Shown here one piece after another: positions 46,866 through 58,300 of a stretch of 64,000 bases of DNA (the stretch's first letter is position 1; the number at the start of each line of letters is the position of its first letter). The notes under the pieces were generated by a model. The model searched no databases. It had not been told where the DNA came from and saw nothing but the letters and a program-made list of their open reading frames with translations. Position numbers and translations under genes: made by a program. Source of the DNA: Annona cherimola (Eukaryota; Streptophyta; Magnoliopsida; Magnoliales; Annonaceae); NCBI GenBank assembly GCA_030490835.1, contig CM059971.1:38116012-38180011 (forward strand). The letters are read 5' to 3'.

Positions 46866-48058
46866 ATTTATATATCCTAAAATATTTTCGTATAAACTTT
46901 TAGTCATGAGGATAAATGTATGTCCTAAAGCGTTGTCATATAAATATTTAATCATGAGGACAAATATATGTCTTAAAATATTTTCACATGAATCTTTTTA
47001 TATGAGGACAATTATATGTCCTAAAATATTTCCATATAAATATTTTTATATGAAGACAATTGTATGTCCTCAAACATTTTCATATAGACCCTTTTTCATA
47101 TCCCAAATTTTGAGCTTTTCAAAAGCAACGCATATGCGTATAAACATTTTTGTCTGTGTGGACATTATCATGTCCTGAAATATCTTTAAGTAAAGATTAT
47201 TTTTATGGACATTGTTATGTTCTAAAATATTCTCATGACCTTATTTTGGGACTTTTAAAACAAAACATATGCATATACGTCTCTAACCCCCTGGTAGGTG
47301 ACACTTACCAAGTAATCATCCTTCCATAGGAAAGAAACCATCCATGTGATAACACCGCTAGCTAGGTGGTCGTCCATGATCCTGCTTCCATTTCAGGGAG
47401 GGCACCGCTGCCTCCGGCCTTCCCTCAACGACTCAGCCACAGGTAGAGGTGGGCCCTAGTCTGCAACTGTCTCGGTCTACAATCGCCTTTATCATGGACC
47501 TAGTACATGATCCTCGTGCACACTCGTTCATATTCGCATTGTCATACTAAAATGATTTCATAAATTCTACATAGTCCTCAGACCGTGCCATTTTAAATCA
47601 AAACTTGTATGACATAATCCATTGCAGTTCTCAAGCTGAGCCCTTCTCGAATTGAGAACTAGGCATGATCATTTTAAAATAAAATATTTTCTTAAACTGT
47701 TTTCAAATCATAATGTTAGGATGACCACCTTTAAAGAATTTTGAAAATATTTTAATAAGTCAATTGTACAAAATATTTGCAGTATTTGAGAAAACAATAT
47801 TTTTTTCAAAACCTTGCTTATTTGTTGGTGAACAATTTTAGAATTCTTATTATAAAAGAAATTCTAAAATACTTCAGTAATCAAGAAAACTAGGCTTTTT
47901 CTTACAATATTTTTATTCCCATTACTGGGCTATTCACGAACAAAAGATAGTAACCATATTCCCATTCATTTATATCGGCATTATATACCTTGTCCACATA
48001 CTATCCTTGCCACTATTATGTAGAGAAGAGTTTGCACAATCTTTTGGACATCATTTAA
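46866..48058 (-). mobile_element. Gypsy G2-type LTR fragment, second part
   Basis: Begins with the second ATTTA of the Sirevirus target duplication and carries on the LTR begun at 35,377, including the ATGTCCTAAAATATTTT minisatellite (46,870-47,225) and the CACTTACCAAGTAATCA block (47,300). At about 48,058 it passes directly into gypsy pol. The rest of the LTR, and the integrase end of pol, have been deleted. Confidence 0.75.
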
Positions 48059-49321
48059 ACATGCTTCAATTTTTGAAAACTATTTTCACATTCATCTGAC
48101 CACGCATATCTAACTTCCTTTCGAATTAATCGAGTTAGTGGCACAGATAATTGTGAAAATCTGTCAACAAATCTTCGATAATAGCCTGCCAACACTAGAA
48201 AACTTCTGATTTTTGTAATATTTGTTGGCCTTGGCTACTTAAGCACAACTTCAATTTTCTGAGGGTCAACCTGAATTCCCTTCTCAAATATAATATGCCC
48301 CAGAAATGCTACTTGCTCCAACCAGAATTCACATTTCTTCAATTTGACATATAACTTCTCTTTCCTTAACCTTTCCAATACCCTTCAGAGGTGTATTTTG
48401 TGCTCTTCCTCTGACCTTGAGTAAATTAAAATATCATCAATAAATATCATAACAAGCTTATCCATATAATCTTGAAATACTCTGTTCATTATGTCCATGA
48501 TTACAGCAGGGGCATTTGTAAGTTCAAATGACATTACCAAATTCATAGTGTCCATATCTAGTCCGAAAGGTTGTCTTGTGAATATCAATAGGACGAATCC
48601 TTAACTAATGGTATCTCGACTGCAGGTCTATCTTCGAGAAGGTTGTTGCTCCCTTTAGTTGATCAAATAAATCATCAATTCGAGGGAGGAGATATCTATT
48701 CTTTATTGTGACTCCATTTAATTCTCTGTAATCTATATAGAGTCTTAAACTCCCATTCTTTTTCCTAACGAACAATACTAGGGCTCCTCGGGGTGACACA
48801 CTAGGTTTAATAAAGCCTTTATCTAGGAGCTCTTGAATTTGAGTTGTCAACTCACTCATTTCTACTAGAATCATTCGATAAGGAGTCTTGAATATCGGGG
48901 TTGTGCCCTGTATGATATCAATTACCATATCCATTTCTCTTTCCGTGGGCAATTCTAATAATTCCTTTGGAAACACATCCAGAAACTCATTGACCACTAG
49001 AATTTGATTAATTTTCATTTACTTGCCTTCTATTATACTGACTGACACAAAATAAGATTGACATTGTCGGCGGACCATCTTGGTCACTTTCATTGATGAT
49101 ATCAGTATTGTAAAATTTTCAAGTTGCCTTAGTTTGCCAATAGCTATATTCTTATCGAGAGCTGCTTCAAACCAGACCCTCTTATTCTTACAATCTATAG
49201 TGGCTCCCCATTGACCTAGCCAATCCATTCCCAATATTACATCGAACTTCGTCATAAGTAATAGAATTAGGTCTGCTTCTAGTATCATGGACCGTATCTT
49301 AATTGGGCATGCCTTACATAC
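48059..49321 (-). pseudogene. Gypsy pol remnant of element E4: protease end, RT, RNase H start
   Basis: On the minus strand, pieces read in order: protease C-terminal part (49,288-49,019, FDVILGMDWLGQWGA); RT N-terminal part (49,018-48,605, [56 protein letters not shown] with the first catalytic aspartate); RT core (48,588-48,385, FIDDILIYS with the two catalytic aspartates); then, across stops, the start of RNase H (RKEVRYAWSDE and a following FQKLK). Strong Ty3/gypsy signature, of the chromovirus-like kind. Integrase is missing; the sequence ends at a join to an LTR at 48,058. Several stops make it dead. Confidence 0.87.
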
Positions 49322-49989
49322 TTAGCTAATACTGGCCAATGTATATATAGAGGATTCTACATGGATAATATTGTTTGTTTTCTCTACAGGCAGTGCATGA
49401 ATTGTTACATATTGACAAGCTATAAATGAATGGGTAGCACCATAATCAAACAAAGCTACCACAGAATTTCCTAAAATATAAAGCGTACCTATAGTCACTT
49501 TCTCCTCTTGCTCCTGTGACTCAGTACGGGTCAACGCATGCACGTGCACTGGGTTTGTGGAAGTGCCCTGTCTATTAGCGGCTACAGTTATCTTTTGTTG
49601 GGATGGTCTTCCTCGCCCTTGTGCTGCTTGAGACTTATTTAGATAGTTCGGGGCGATATGCCCTACTTGGTCACAAACAAAGCACTTGATTATTTTCGCT
49701 TCTGCTGTTCCATAGTCCCTTGCCATGTGTCCCATTTGACCACATTTAAAACATTTGTTTGATCCCTTCAAACATTCCCCCAGATGACATTTTTGACACT
49801 TTTTGCAAAGTGGAGAGTTTCTCTTCTTGGGATTGGCTTTTCCTCTCTTCATTCCTCCTTTCTTATCTTTCTCTTTCCCGCTCCAGTTTCCTTGACACTA
49901 TGATTGAAAAGTCTCTTCCCTTACTTCATTTTCTGGGTGTTGAGTGCCTCTAACTCCAATGCCCTTGCCCTCTCTATACTTGATGCATA
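49322..49989 (-). pseudogene. Gypsy gag C-terminal part and protease start of E4
   Basis: An open piece of 176 codons (49,852-49,322) with two zinc knuckles, CFKCGQMGHMARDY and CFVCDQVGHIAPNY, in both of which the last cysteine has become tyrosine (a G-to-A change in the coding strand), followed by the protease site, where DSG is now DYG (ALFDYGATHSF). Upstream the gag continues, interrupted at 49,989 by a solo Sirevirus LTR. Inactivated by these changes and by frameshifts. Confidence 0.85.
49985..49989. repeat. Target-site duplication GCATA, left
   Basis: GCATA before TGTTGG, repeated at 51,694-51,698. Confidence 0.92.
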
Positions 49990-51693
49990 TGTTGGTCCCA
50001 AGTTAATGACAATTATCCAAGAGGGGAGGGTGAATTGGGTATTTAAAATTTTTCAACTTAAACAGAAACTTTACTCCGGTTTAGTTTAATCCCCTTTAAT
50101 AAGACAAATGGAAAGCAATGAGATAATGAAAGCGAAAATAAAAAATAATAGACAAAATTTATAATGGTTGGGGCAACCTTCCCTACTCCACTCTTCCAAG
50201 CTCACATTCCTTGTGACTTGGGTTCCACTATGTATTCCGCGAATACAACTAGAGTCTCAGCTCTCTTCTAGATTTCAGCTTTAGTGGGCATATACAATTC
50301 ATAGCACAAGTAGGTGACGAGTTCCACTCCAGTCACACACTACTTTGCTTACACTTGAACTTAGTTATCCAAACTAAATCAAGTTCAATACAACAAGAAA
50401 TAACAAAAGAAAGTTTCTACACGTTACTTGTGTGTGGAGGCAGATTTGGCGCAGAGAAGAACTTGTAAAGTAGTCTTAATAATTCAGCAAGTAGCTCTTG
50501 GCAGTTTGAAAGCAAGGTTCTTCTTCTAGATGTTGGCTTGATAACTTAATGCTCTTAGAAATGGGAGTTATGCTCAATCAATGAAGTTTCAGCTACCCTC
50601 CACGTTCATATCGAATGCCTTATATAAATGGCGAGGGAATACGAACGTTTGGAAGTAGGTGTCGCGCATTTAATGCGCTAACGTTCGAAAAGTTTCCTAC
50701 CGTTGCGACTCAAGTCGCAGGTGGAGTCGACTTCGGGCGCGACTTCGCCCAAGTCGCAGATGGAGTCGACTTCGGGTGTGACTTCGGCTGTACTCAGGTT
50801 GCTCAAGTTCTTCCTCGGGTCGACTTGGTCCTAGACTTGACCCAAGTCGCAGGTGAAGTCGACTTCGGGTGCGACTTCACTTCCTTAGCTTGCTTGATGA
50901 ACTTGAAATCCTTAGAGATGACTTTGGTCACTTAAATTTCTTCAAATTAATGTACTTCTCTTGATTTATGTCATTTGAAACTCAGTATATTCATCTTTGC
51001 TTGATGTCCTTTAGCTCCGTGACTTGTAAACTTTGAATCATTGAATCTTGGAGTACATGAAGTGTCTGATCTTGATTTTCCATGATGAATACATGCAACT
51101 TTGTTTGCTTTGGACTTGATTTGATCTTCATTTGGCCTAAGTCGAATGAATGGGTCTACTTGGTCTTCGATTTTACTCAAGTCGAGCATTGAGTCAACTT
51201 AGTTTGCGACTTCGCTCTTCAAAACGCGTGCTGTCAGTCTGAAGTCGAAGATGGAGTCGACTTGGCCTGCAACTTCACCCAAGTCGCATGTAGAGTCGAC
51301 TTGGTCTGCGACTTCGGCAGCTCTCGTCCCCAATTTCAACTCTGGACACAAAATCACGTTTGAAGTCGATGCCGGAGTCGACTTGGTCTGTGACTTCACC
51401 CAAATCGCATGCGGAGTCGACTTCATTTGCGACTTCGGCAGCTTGGCTCCCCGATTTTGATGCTGGACGAAAATGACATTTTGAAGTCGCTGCTGGAGTC
51501 AACTTGGGGATCGACTTGGCCTAAGTCGATACCTGAGTCAACTTGGAAATCGACTTGATCTGTCATGCTTCATTGTCTTCATTTGTATATCCTTTAATCA
51601 TCTTCACAAACATGTTAGTAACCAAAACTTACTCAAATTGATTTATTAATCATCAAAATATAGACTTGGTTTATTTTCCACATGTTTCCAACA
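49990..51693 (-). mobile_element. Solo Sirevirus LTR, 1,704 bp, with TSD GCATA
   Basis: From TGTTGGTCCCAAG to GTTTCCAACA on the plus strand, so it reads on the minus strand like the complete element. Flanked by GCATA on both sides and set within gypsy gag. It carries the palindrome units (50,708-50,900 and 51,240-51,430), a TATA box (50,619-50,630) and one copy, not three, of the 51-bp unit of the complete element's LTR. Divergent from that LTR, so it is a different subfamily. Confidence 0.93.
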
Positions 51694-52433
51694 GCATAAT
51701 CCTTAATTAATAAAGGTGCAAGGCTCTCTCTTAGATATGACCTAAGTCCTTGTTGGTATTGTTATGCCTTGTTTTCTGGCACATTGACAATCCACAGCAC
51801 ATATCTTACTAACGCATTAAACCTTATTGCATACTTGGTGACCGACATCCTTCCTTGATAGAGTTATTCAAATTCAATTGCTTTCTGACTTTGAAGTCCT
51901 TGATAGAGTCATCCACCGCTTGGTTTTATGGGGTCTGGTTTACCTAAAAACTTAGGAGGATGTTGGGCCAAGAAGGCATTAATGGCCTTCTGATCTGCTT
52001 CTAAAATGTTGTCCTTGTCTCCTGCTAGTGTCGATGCTGGGGTAGGGTTTGCAGCTTGAGTCGGCCTTTCTCTCTCATTTCCCCCTAAGTGTGCTTCCGG
52101 GGTCCTTTCCTACAGACCTTGAATTGTATTCGCTGTCTGGGTCACCCATTCCCAAGTAGCCTGCTACATAGCTCCTCTCACGGCTGCAACCATCCTTTCT
52201 TCTATCATCCTAGCCTGTCTCATATTAATTTCATTTTCGACATTTTGCTCAGGACTTATATGTTCTTGTTGTTGACGAGTCCTTGGGTTTTGCTCTCTTG
52301 GTCCGGGTCGCTTAGACCTAGTACTGATTTCTCCTACTTCATGCTGACTTACGGTTTCCTCATTGACTACTATCTTTCCTTTGTTTAGCCTAACTCTCAC
52401 TCTTGTAGTAACCATGACACTTTTTCTATACAT
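51694..52433 (-). pseudogene. Gypsy gag N-terminal part of E4
   Basis: Starts at 52,433 (MYRKSVMVTTRVRVRLNKGK), runs open for 89 codons, then continues with stops toward 51,694, where the solo LTR interrupts it. It aligns with the start at 5,652 of E2. Segments such as KAINAFLAQHPPKFLGKP-like reading can be followed around 51,930-51,990, a typical gypsy gag region. Dead. Confidence 0.75.
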
Positions 52434-52843
52434 AAAAACACATTAATACATCTTTCATTTATGGTTAGGGTTATATCATACTATACATACGCAATCATAA
52501 TTCACATAGTTAATCACAACTACTTTGCTTATCAAAGCGTAACGAAAGTCATAACATGCTCATTCATTTATATCAACATAAAAGTTTATAACAACCCTTT
52601 TCTTATCACACGTACATAATTTCTAAGTGTAACAACTAAATATGTACATCAAAGTATTCTCATATCCTATTAATATCATACATTTACATATTACACATAA
52701 GCAGCAAGTTCACTTTGTAAAATAAAAGTTCTTCCACACTACATTATAGTACATTTATACATCACACAAAAGAAACAAAAGGGGCCATTTTCTAAGCCCA
52801 TCTATCCCTCTCTCTTTATGCAGCACCAACGACTAGGTGGTAT

Positions 52844-53551
52844 CTATGTAGGCTCATCTGTAATGGTACTAGTGTTGGACAAATCAGGAGGATTTTCATT
52901 CTCATTATTATCCTCACTTCCACATTCATCTTCTATGAGCTTATCTATAGGGTCATCATCGTCATTATACCTCCCAATTCCTATAGATTCGTTGTCACTA
53001 TTAACAACCGTTTGTATGTGCTCATCGAGTCGGGGTGAAGGAGGTTCCTCTACAACACACTCGCCCTGAGCACGGTATTCTTCCCTTTCTCTAACAAACT
53101 CCCTCTCTTTTCGGTCTATCCGTTCTCAACTCATTTCATAACAGAATTGAACATAGCCATCAACAAAATGATACCATGGTCCACGATCTGGGGGAATTGG
53201 AGCCAGTATCTACTCCCAAAAGGCTTATAGTTCTCTAGAATTGAACCTATCTGTAGGAACAAGAGAGAATGGTCGTGTGTCAGCCCGAGGGGCTGGTATG
53301 ATCTCTAGGGGCCCTGCTAGTAGATTCTCCATGATTCAGCCCGGTCTATATGAGGTGAGGGTAATGACCAATACCATCTTCCCTCTTTATGGGTGGTGGT
53401 ACTCTGCTAGAATCGAATGGCTAAAAGAAACACCTTACTGTGATGCCCATAATCTATGTAAATTTTCCTCTATACTATGCCTCTTCTCCTCCTCCTCTAC
53501 CTCCCTCCTTATCTCCTCCGAACTCATTATTGTTTTCGCTCTATCTGCCAT
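52844..53551 (-). pseudogene. Degenerate extra coding region between primer site and gag (pre-gag ORF)
   Basis: The leader of E4 is not random. From an ATG at 53,551 (MADRAKTIMSSEE, then a Glu/Arg-rich helix) and, after a frameshift near 53,435, one reading frame gives protein-like sequence for about 190 codons with a few stops: AGPLEIIPAPRADTRPFSLV, PIPPDRGPWYHFVDGYVQF, ERIDRKEREFVREREEYRA, then an acidic tail (YNDDDDPIDKLIEDE) ending DEPT and TAG at 52,844. Codon-like composition and a clear start and end suggest a real ancestral gene of ~230 aa, ahead of gag in the same strand. I do not recognise the family. E2 keeps only the counterpart of its C-terminus (around 5,940-5,980). Extra ORFs before gag are known from Ogre-type elements, but the primer site here is tRNA-Met. 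Confidence 0.55.
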
Positions 53552-53709
53552 CTACATTTTAAAACATAGCAAGTTAGCTATATTTTACAATCAGAACAAT
53601 ACAAGCTATTTCAACATAACATAGAAATCAACACATAATCATAGAAGTTTTAGAACTTTAGTCATTCTTTCATCATTAGAATATTTTTCACACCTATTTA
53701 CCAATCCAT

Positions 53710-53721
53710 GCTTTGATACCA
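53710..53721 (-). promoter_or_regulatory. Primer-binding site of gypsy element E4
   Basis: TGGTATCAAAGC on the minus strand, the same variant as at 9,358-9,369, five bases from the LTR edge at 53,727. Confidence 0.78.
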
Positions 53722-53726
53722 AGCTC

Positions 53727-55693
53727 TATGATGCCCAACTCGAGGTGCCAGAGTCATACTCCAGAATTGTTTATTGATTAGTAAATGTGAGCGGGATTGT
53801 TGCCCTAGTCATGCAGCGATTTTTTTACACCATAAACATACATTAATGATTCTTTTCATAAGAGTTTTACATCATGGCAACATGGTTATTTGTACCCAGA
53901 AATTTGCCCACCTTTACTATTAACGTGCACTGACATTTTATTCCCATCATGTCATCCCAATCATATGCGATAAAATTTCACATTCTTTAGACATTCATTT
54001 ACACATTAATTAGGCTACAACTAAGCAATTAGAGTCCCTTAACTAATTTGGTTAAAATAATATTTTTTCCCACCTACTAGTGGACGTCTCATCACACATA
54101 TGTATAAAACAGAATTTTATTTTCACCCCAATAGTTTGGGCATCCCTTAATCATTCCAAAGGTGATGTATTTCACACTTAAAGTTACCCACATCCATTCT
54201 TGGTTAAATCAAGCATCATTGCCACCTAAAATTGAATAAAATTACCAAGTTACCAACCTATGATTCCACCCAATTATGGATCATTATGTAAGCATGGAAT
54301 TACATCAATTAAACACCAAAACAACTCAACTAATCAATACATAATAAGTATCCAAAACAGATATATATTTCTAAAATTAAATTAAATGTCAGCATGGTTA
54401 CCGTATTCAATGCAACCCTAAATCATTCATATCACTTCCTTAATATTTAAATTGAAATTTCCTTCTCAGTTGACATTCATTAAACATATTATGGGCTGTG
54501 TAAATCATCCATTTAATAGTCATAAATGAACCTAATTCGTGAGGCATCACTTGAGTAAAGAAACATCTTATTTTTGAAACTCAAAGTATGCATAGGGCAC
54601 GTACTTGTTTTGTTGTTGCTGCCTCCACCTTGCCCTTGCTGGATTTTCTTCTTTTTCTTTTCTTTCCTCCTTTCTTCCTTCTTGGTTGGACGCCCTTGCT
54701 AAATTTTTTTTTCCTAAGGTTGCTGTAAGAAAACCATGGTGGCCCCTTTGTCCCTTTTATAAAGGGTTAAAATAAACCCCATCATGCCACTTATTAGTTT
54801 TTGATTTTTAACAATTTTTATTTACTTTAATTGCTGGCCAATTTTGTTCCAACCAGCTGTCCATATGGTTGCCTCCTTATCATCAAAATCATCACATTTT
54901 CTGCCTAAATTTGGACCGCGCATCTGCCCTTGATCTCCACCATTGATTGCTGCCCATTTCCCTAGGATGATCATGTCCAGATGCAGCTGTAATTCAGGTG
55001 GATTTTTGCCATTTTTTATTTAAAGAAAATCTGTAAAAAAATGCCTCCACAATACACCTTACATTGAGCCATTAATTACCTTAACTTTTTATTAATTATA
55101 AGTCACTTTTAAAAGTAAAAAGTCAATGGTTTATAACTATAAGTAGTTTAGCATTTTTCAATGAGATTTAACTTAATCAAATCCATCTATATTATAAAAC
55201 ACATTGTTTTAACCATTCATAAAAAAATTTCACCTCAAAATGATCATCCTAGATAAAGATATAATCATTTGAAAATATTTCATGAAATTTAATGAAATTT
55301 AATTATTATTATTACAATATTCTAATCATGGTTATCATAATCCACATCATTCATTAAGTAGGGCATGTTATCATGGGTTTACCCTCCAATTTGCATGCTA
55401 ATCTACCTTTTACAGTTCAAGTTAGGAATTTATTAATCAATAATCTAATTTACCAAATAATTATTAACAAAATAACATGAATAATAAAATTTAATAAACA
55501 TGCCAACTCATCATTTCCTACACCATATTTGTCTTTTTTGTACATATTAATCCAAGTTGAGTAAGAGTGATTAACTTAATTACCTTGCTTAACTTTGCCC
55601 TAATCTCATTCATCCAACTCAAGGCATATAATTAATAATTATACAATTTATAATTTACATTCATTAATCTCAAAATGTCCTAGGTATCATAAG
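53727..55693 (-). mobile_element. 5' LTR of gypsy element E4, truncated
   Basis: Starts TATGATGCCCAACTCGAGG (TG of the terminus mutated to TA), next to the primer site. It shares the opening block (GGGATTGTTGCCCTAGTCATGCAGCGA) with the other families but soon diverges from the LTR at 35,377, so the two are not a matching pair. It lacks the GGTTCCACA end; at about 55,694 Sirevirus gag resumes. A purine/pyrimidine-rich transcript-leader-like stretch is at 54,640-54,700. No coding content. Confidence 0.7.
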
Positions 55694-56085
55694 AGAGCTA
55701 TCTCTTCATCCTCTTTTTATGATGATGAGGTGGACTTATCTAAGCTCTATGTGGCTTTTAATGGAGTGACTCTCTTTCCTTTCTGATGCTCTTTATTTTT
55801 TTTCTTAATCAGTTCATGGGACATGAGTGAATTGATTAGATCCGCTAGCTTGAAATATATTTTCTAGTAATTTTGGAAAATCTAGTAAATGTTTCAAATA
55901 TATTTTCTGTATTAAACATTTTAAAATTTTCTAACCTTCCAATCAAAATATTTCTTCTTGTCCCTTGGACTTGAGAAGTGCTCTCATATATTAAGGTTAG
56001 AGTGTCCCGTATTTCCTTGATAATTAAACAAGAGGGCACCTTATCATACTCTGCAGTGGTTAAGACACAAAATAATGAATTGTGT
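55694..56085 (-). pseudogene. Old Sirevirus gag remnant
   Basis: Minus-strand sequence aligning with codons ~90-245 of the complete element's gag. The open part (56,039-55,845) reads [21 protein letters not shown] and FETFTRFSKIT. Further left, the segment before it can be followed across frameshifts. With 30,236-31,126 and 34,302-35,376 it is one old element; the gag end, protease and integrase start are lost at the join with the gypsy LTR. Confidence 0.83.
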
Positions 56086-56396
56086 TTAAAAATCTTTATT
56101 ATATATACACATATTCGAAAATAGAGAACTTGGTTTATATACTAAATATATTTAGATAAATAAATGTAGGAAGAAAAAGTAAAAAAAAAAATTTTAATGA
56201 TTTTCCGAGGTAGGCTACATAAGTCATTACTTAGCTCAAGCTAATAAGATCATTTCACATTATCTTTATTCTTCATTATTATTATTTTTCGAAGAATACT
56301 CTTCATTATTACTTACATTATATTATATTATTTCTACATTTATAAATATTTTATGCTAAAAAGCTTTTCTTTTAAAAGATCGTTGAAATACAAAAT
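56086..56396. other. AT-rich stretch without recognised features
   Basis: Poly-A and TTATTATTATT tracts; no frame, repeat or element boundary that I can support. It may be degraded flank of the old Sirevirus. Confidence 0.5.
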
Positions 56397-57198
56397 TAGG
56401 GGTGTTAACGGATCAGATTAGACGGGTTAGAGCCTAATCTTCACTCATTTAAAAAAATTCAATCCTAATTTATTCATTAACCCATTTAAAAAATCTCAAC
56501 CCCAACTCATTTATAGCTCATTTAATAAACGGGTTGATGATTATTTATGAGAGTGAGTTATTTGTAATTGTATGATGAATTGATCTACATCGATAAAATA
56601 CATGAGAAGGCTAGATCTTCATCGGAAGAATGGTGGATATTCGACGCACGACCACAAAGAAGGATAACAACTTGACAAAACAAACAGAGATGACAAAAAA
56701 GGAAAACAATAATAAAGATGGAGAAAAAAATGGAAGCTGAAAAGAGGAAGGTAGAGGGATGGAGAGAGAGAGAAGAGATATAGAAAATGGATGATGGAAG
56801 ACAAAGAGAAAGAGAAAAAGACAAGGAGAGGCAAATAGGAACCTTACCAACGGCAGGGACAATAATGATAATGTCACAACACAACAACAAAAAAGATGTT
56901 CTCTAATTATAAACGAAAAAAAGAAAATAGGAAATCGAAATGAAAAAATAGATTTAAAATTTAAGAAATATACATACTCATTTTTAACATATTGTAAATG
57001 GGTTAATAGTTAAATGATTTAAATGAGTTATTAAAAGAATAGTAGTTAAATGGATTACTAATAAGTTGATGTGCTGTAAAATTTGAACTCTATTGGCAGA
57101 TTAATAACTATTGGTTTAAAATTTCTAATTTAAACTTATTTATAAAAAAATTAAAATGAATCGAATTAACGGATTAATTATGACCATTAACACACCAT
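56397..57198 (+). mobile_element. hAT-like non-autonomous element, ~0.8 kb
   Basis: Starts TAGGGGTGTTAACGGATC and ends ...TGACCATTAACACACCA, an imperfect inverted copy. The left subterminal part aligns with the element at 29,083 (CCTAATC, CTCATTTA, TAACCCATTTAAAAA, AAACGGGTTG). No clear target duplication. The purine-rich interior (56,640-56,860) gives leucine/serine/phenylalanine-rich minus-strand frames with no known domain. Confidence 0.65.
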
Positions 57199-58300
57199 GC
57201 AGAAAACACCTCCGGATTATTATCAAATTTTAACTATTCCAACCAAACGAGCTGAGCCGTGGAGGCAGGCGGTGTGACTGGGGAGCCCCAACCCAGGGGA
57301 AGCGTTTCCTCCATTTTTCTGAGAGGAAGCTGCATCTTCACCGTTAATTTTCAGTTGATGGCTAAGATTCAAAAGGGCATTTTAGGAAGTTAAGAAAATC
57401 GGAAGGGAGGCGCGGAATTCTCGACATGTCACTCGTGCATCTCCCACTCCGTCTTCCTCCCTCTCGAGCAAACAGTCATGGAGTCATGGCTGGTGTGGTG
57501 CTGATCGTGGAGTTCAGTTGGGTTTTTTTTTGTGTCCTTTTGCCCTTTTCATTTTCATTCTTATCTTTTCCACAACCATGCAAAGGGCAGGGAATGTGCA
57601 ACCATTAGTTTTGGGATTTCGTTGCTGACAACGGATGGATGGAAGTTGCCTACAGATTTTTGCAGATCAATTCTGGTGCCCATGTAGCTGCTTTGGAGAA
57701 CTCCGATGCCGAACTCGTCACTGCGCTAATCGCGTTCGATAGAGCAGTTGTTCCTCCTCCCTCATAGCATGGAGATTAAAGTAGAAATTGTAAGATTTCG
57801 AGGTTGAGATTACTGGATTCATTGGAGCTGTGAGGATGTGCAGATTGGTTTCGGATTTAATGCCCTATTGTAAACGGCGACACGGCTAGATGATGAAGTT
57901 ATTGTCGATTGTCGGTTCTTGGAGAGAAATTGATGCTAGCGTTATGGGCAAATCGGTAGCAACTCACTCCAGATCTGGATTTTGTACATGAAATCCTTTG
58001 CCGGAATTGATGGGTGGCAGATTGTAGGAGCGATTATGCAGGATGTGTGTGGTTTTGCAAAATCTATGGAAGAGAAAATAGGTAGCGTAGATTTGGCAGA
58101 TGGTGGCTCAGGCCAGCCATGGTGGATTTTACTATTTCTAATTTTACCATTGGCCGTTCTGCTTTGATTTGGAGGACGAAAACCGAGAGCAATGGCTGTT
58201 TTCGATTTGGGGAAGATGGTGGAGAAGATGGAGCATGATAATGGTACTCCGGTGGTGCACAAAAATTTCATGTACATGCAATTTTGGTTTTAGAAATACG
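57199..58300. other. Less repetitive island, possible decayed host gene piece
   Basis: It has higher GC than its surroundings and no resemblance to the retroelements. Short protein-like frames occur: 57,605-57,770 plus (WDFVADNGWMEVAYRFLQIN..., ending VVPPPS and a stop), 57,982-58,167 plus (MEEKIGSVDLADGG then a hydrophobic WWILLFLILPLAVLL) and a 111-codon frame on the minus strand (58,277-57,942). They do not join into one frame, and I see no splice pattern I would trust. Could be a gene fragment, pseudogene or unknown transposon. Confidence 0.35.

Noticed and set aside
53241..53624. 127-codon plus-strand frame with a hydrophobic end
   Set aside because: It is the shadow of the better supported minus-strand pre-gag coding region.
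35377..55693. A single gypsy element with matching LTRs at 35,377 and 53,727
   Set aside because: The two LTRs share only the opening block and then diverge, and the join at 48,058 removes integrase and the 3' end, so they cannot be taken as a pair.
56397..57198. TSD for the hAT-like element
   Set aside because: The 8 bp on the two sides (TACAAAAT-like and TGCAGAAA-like) do not match, so none is claimed.
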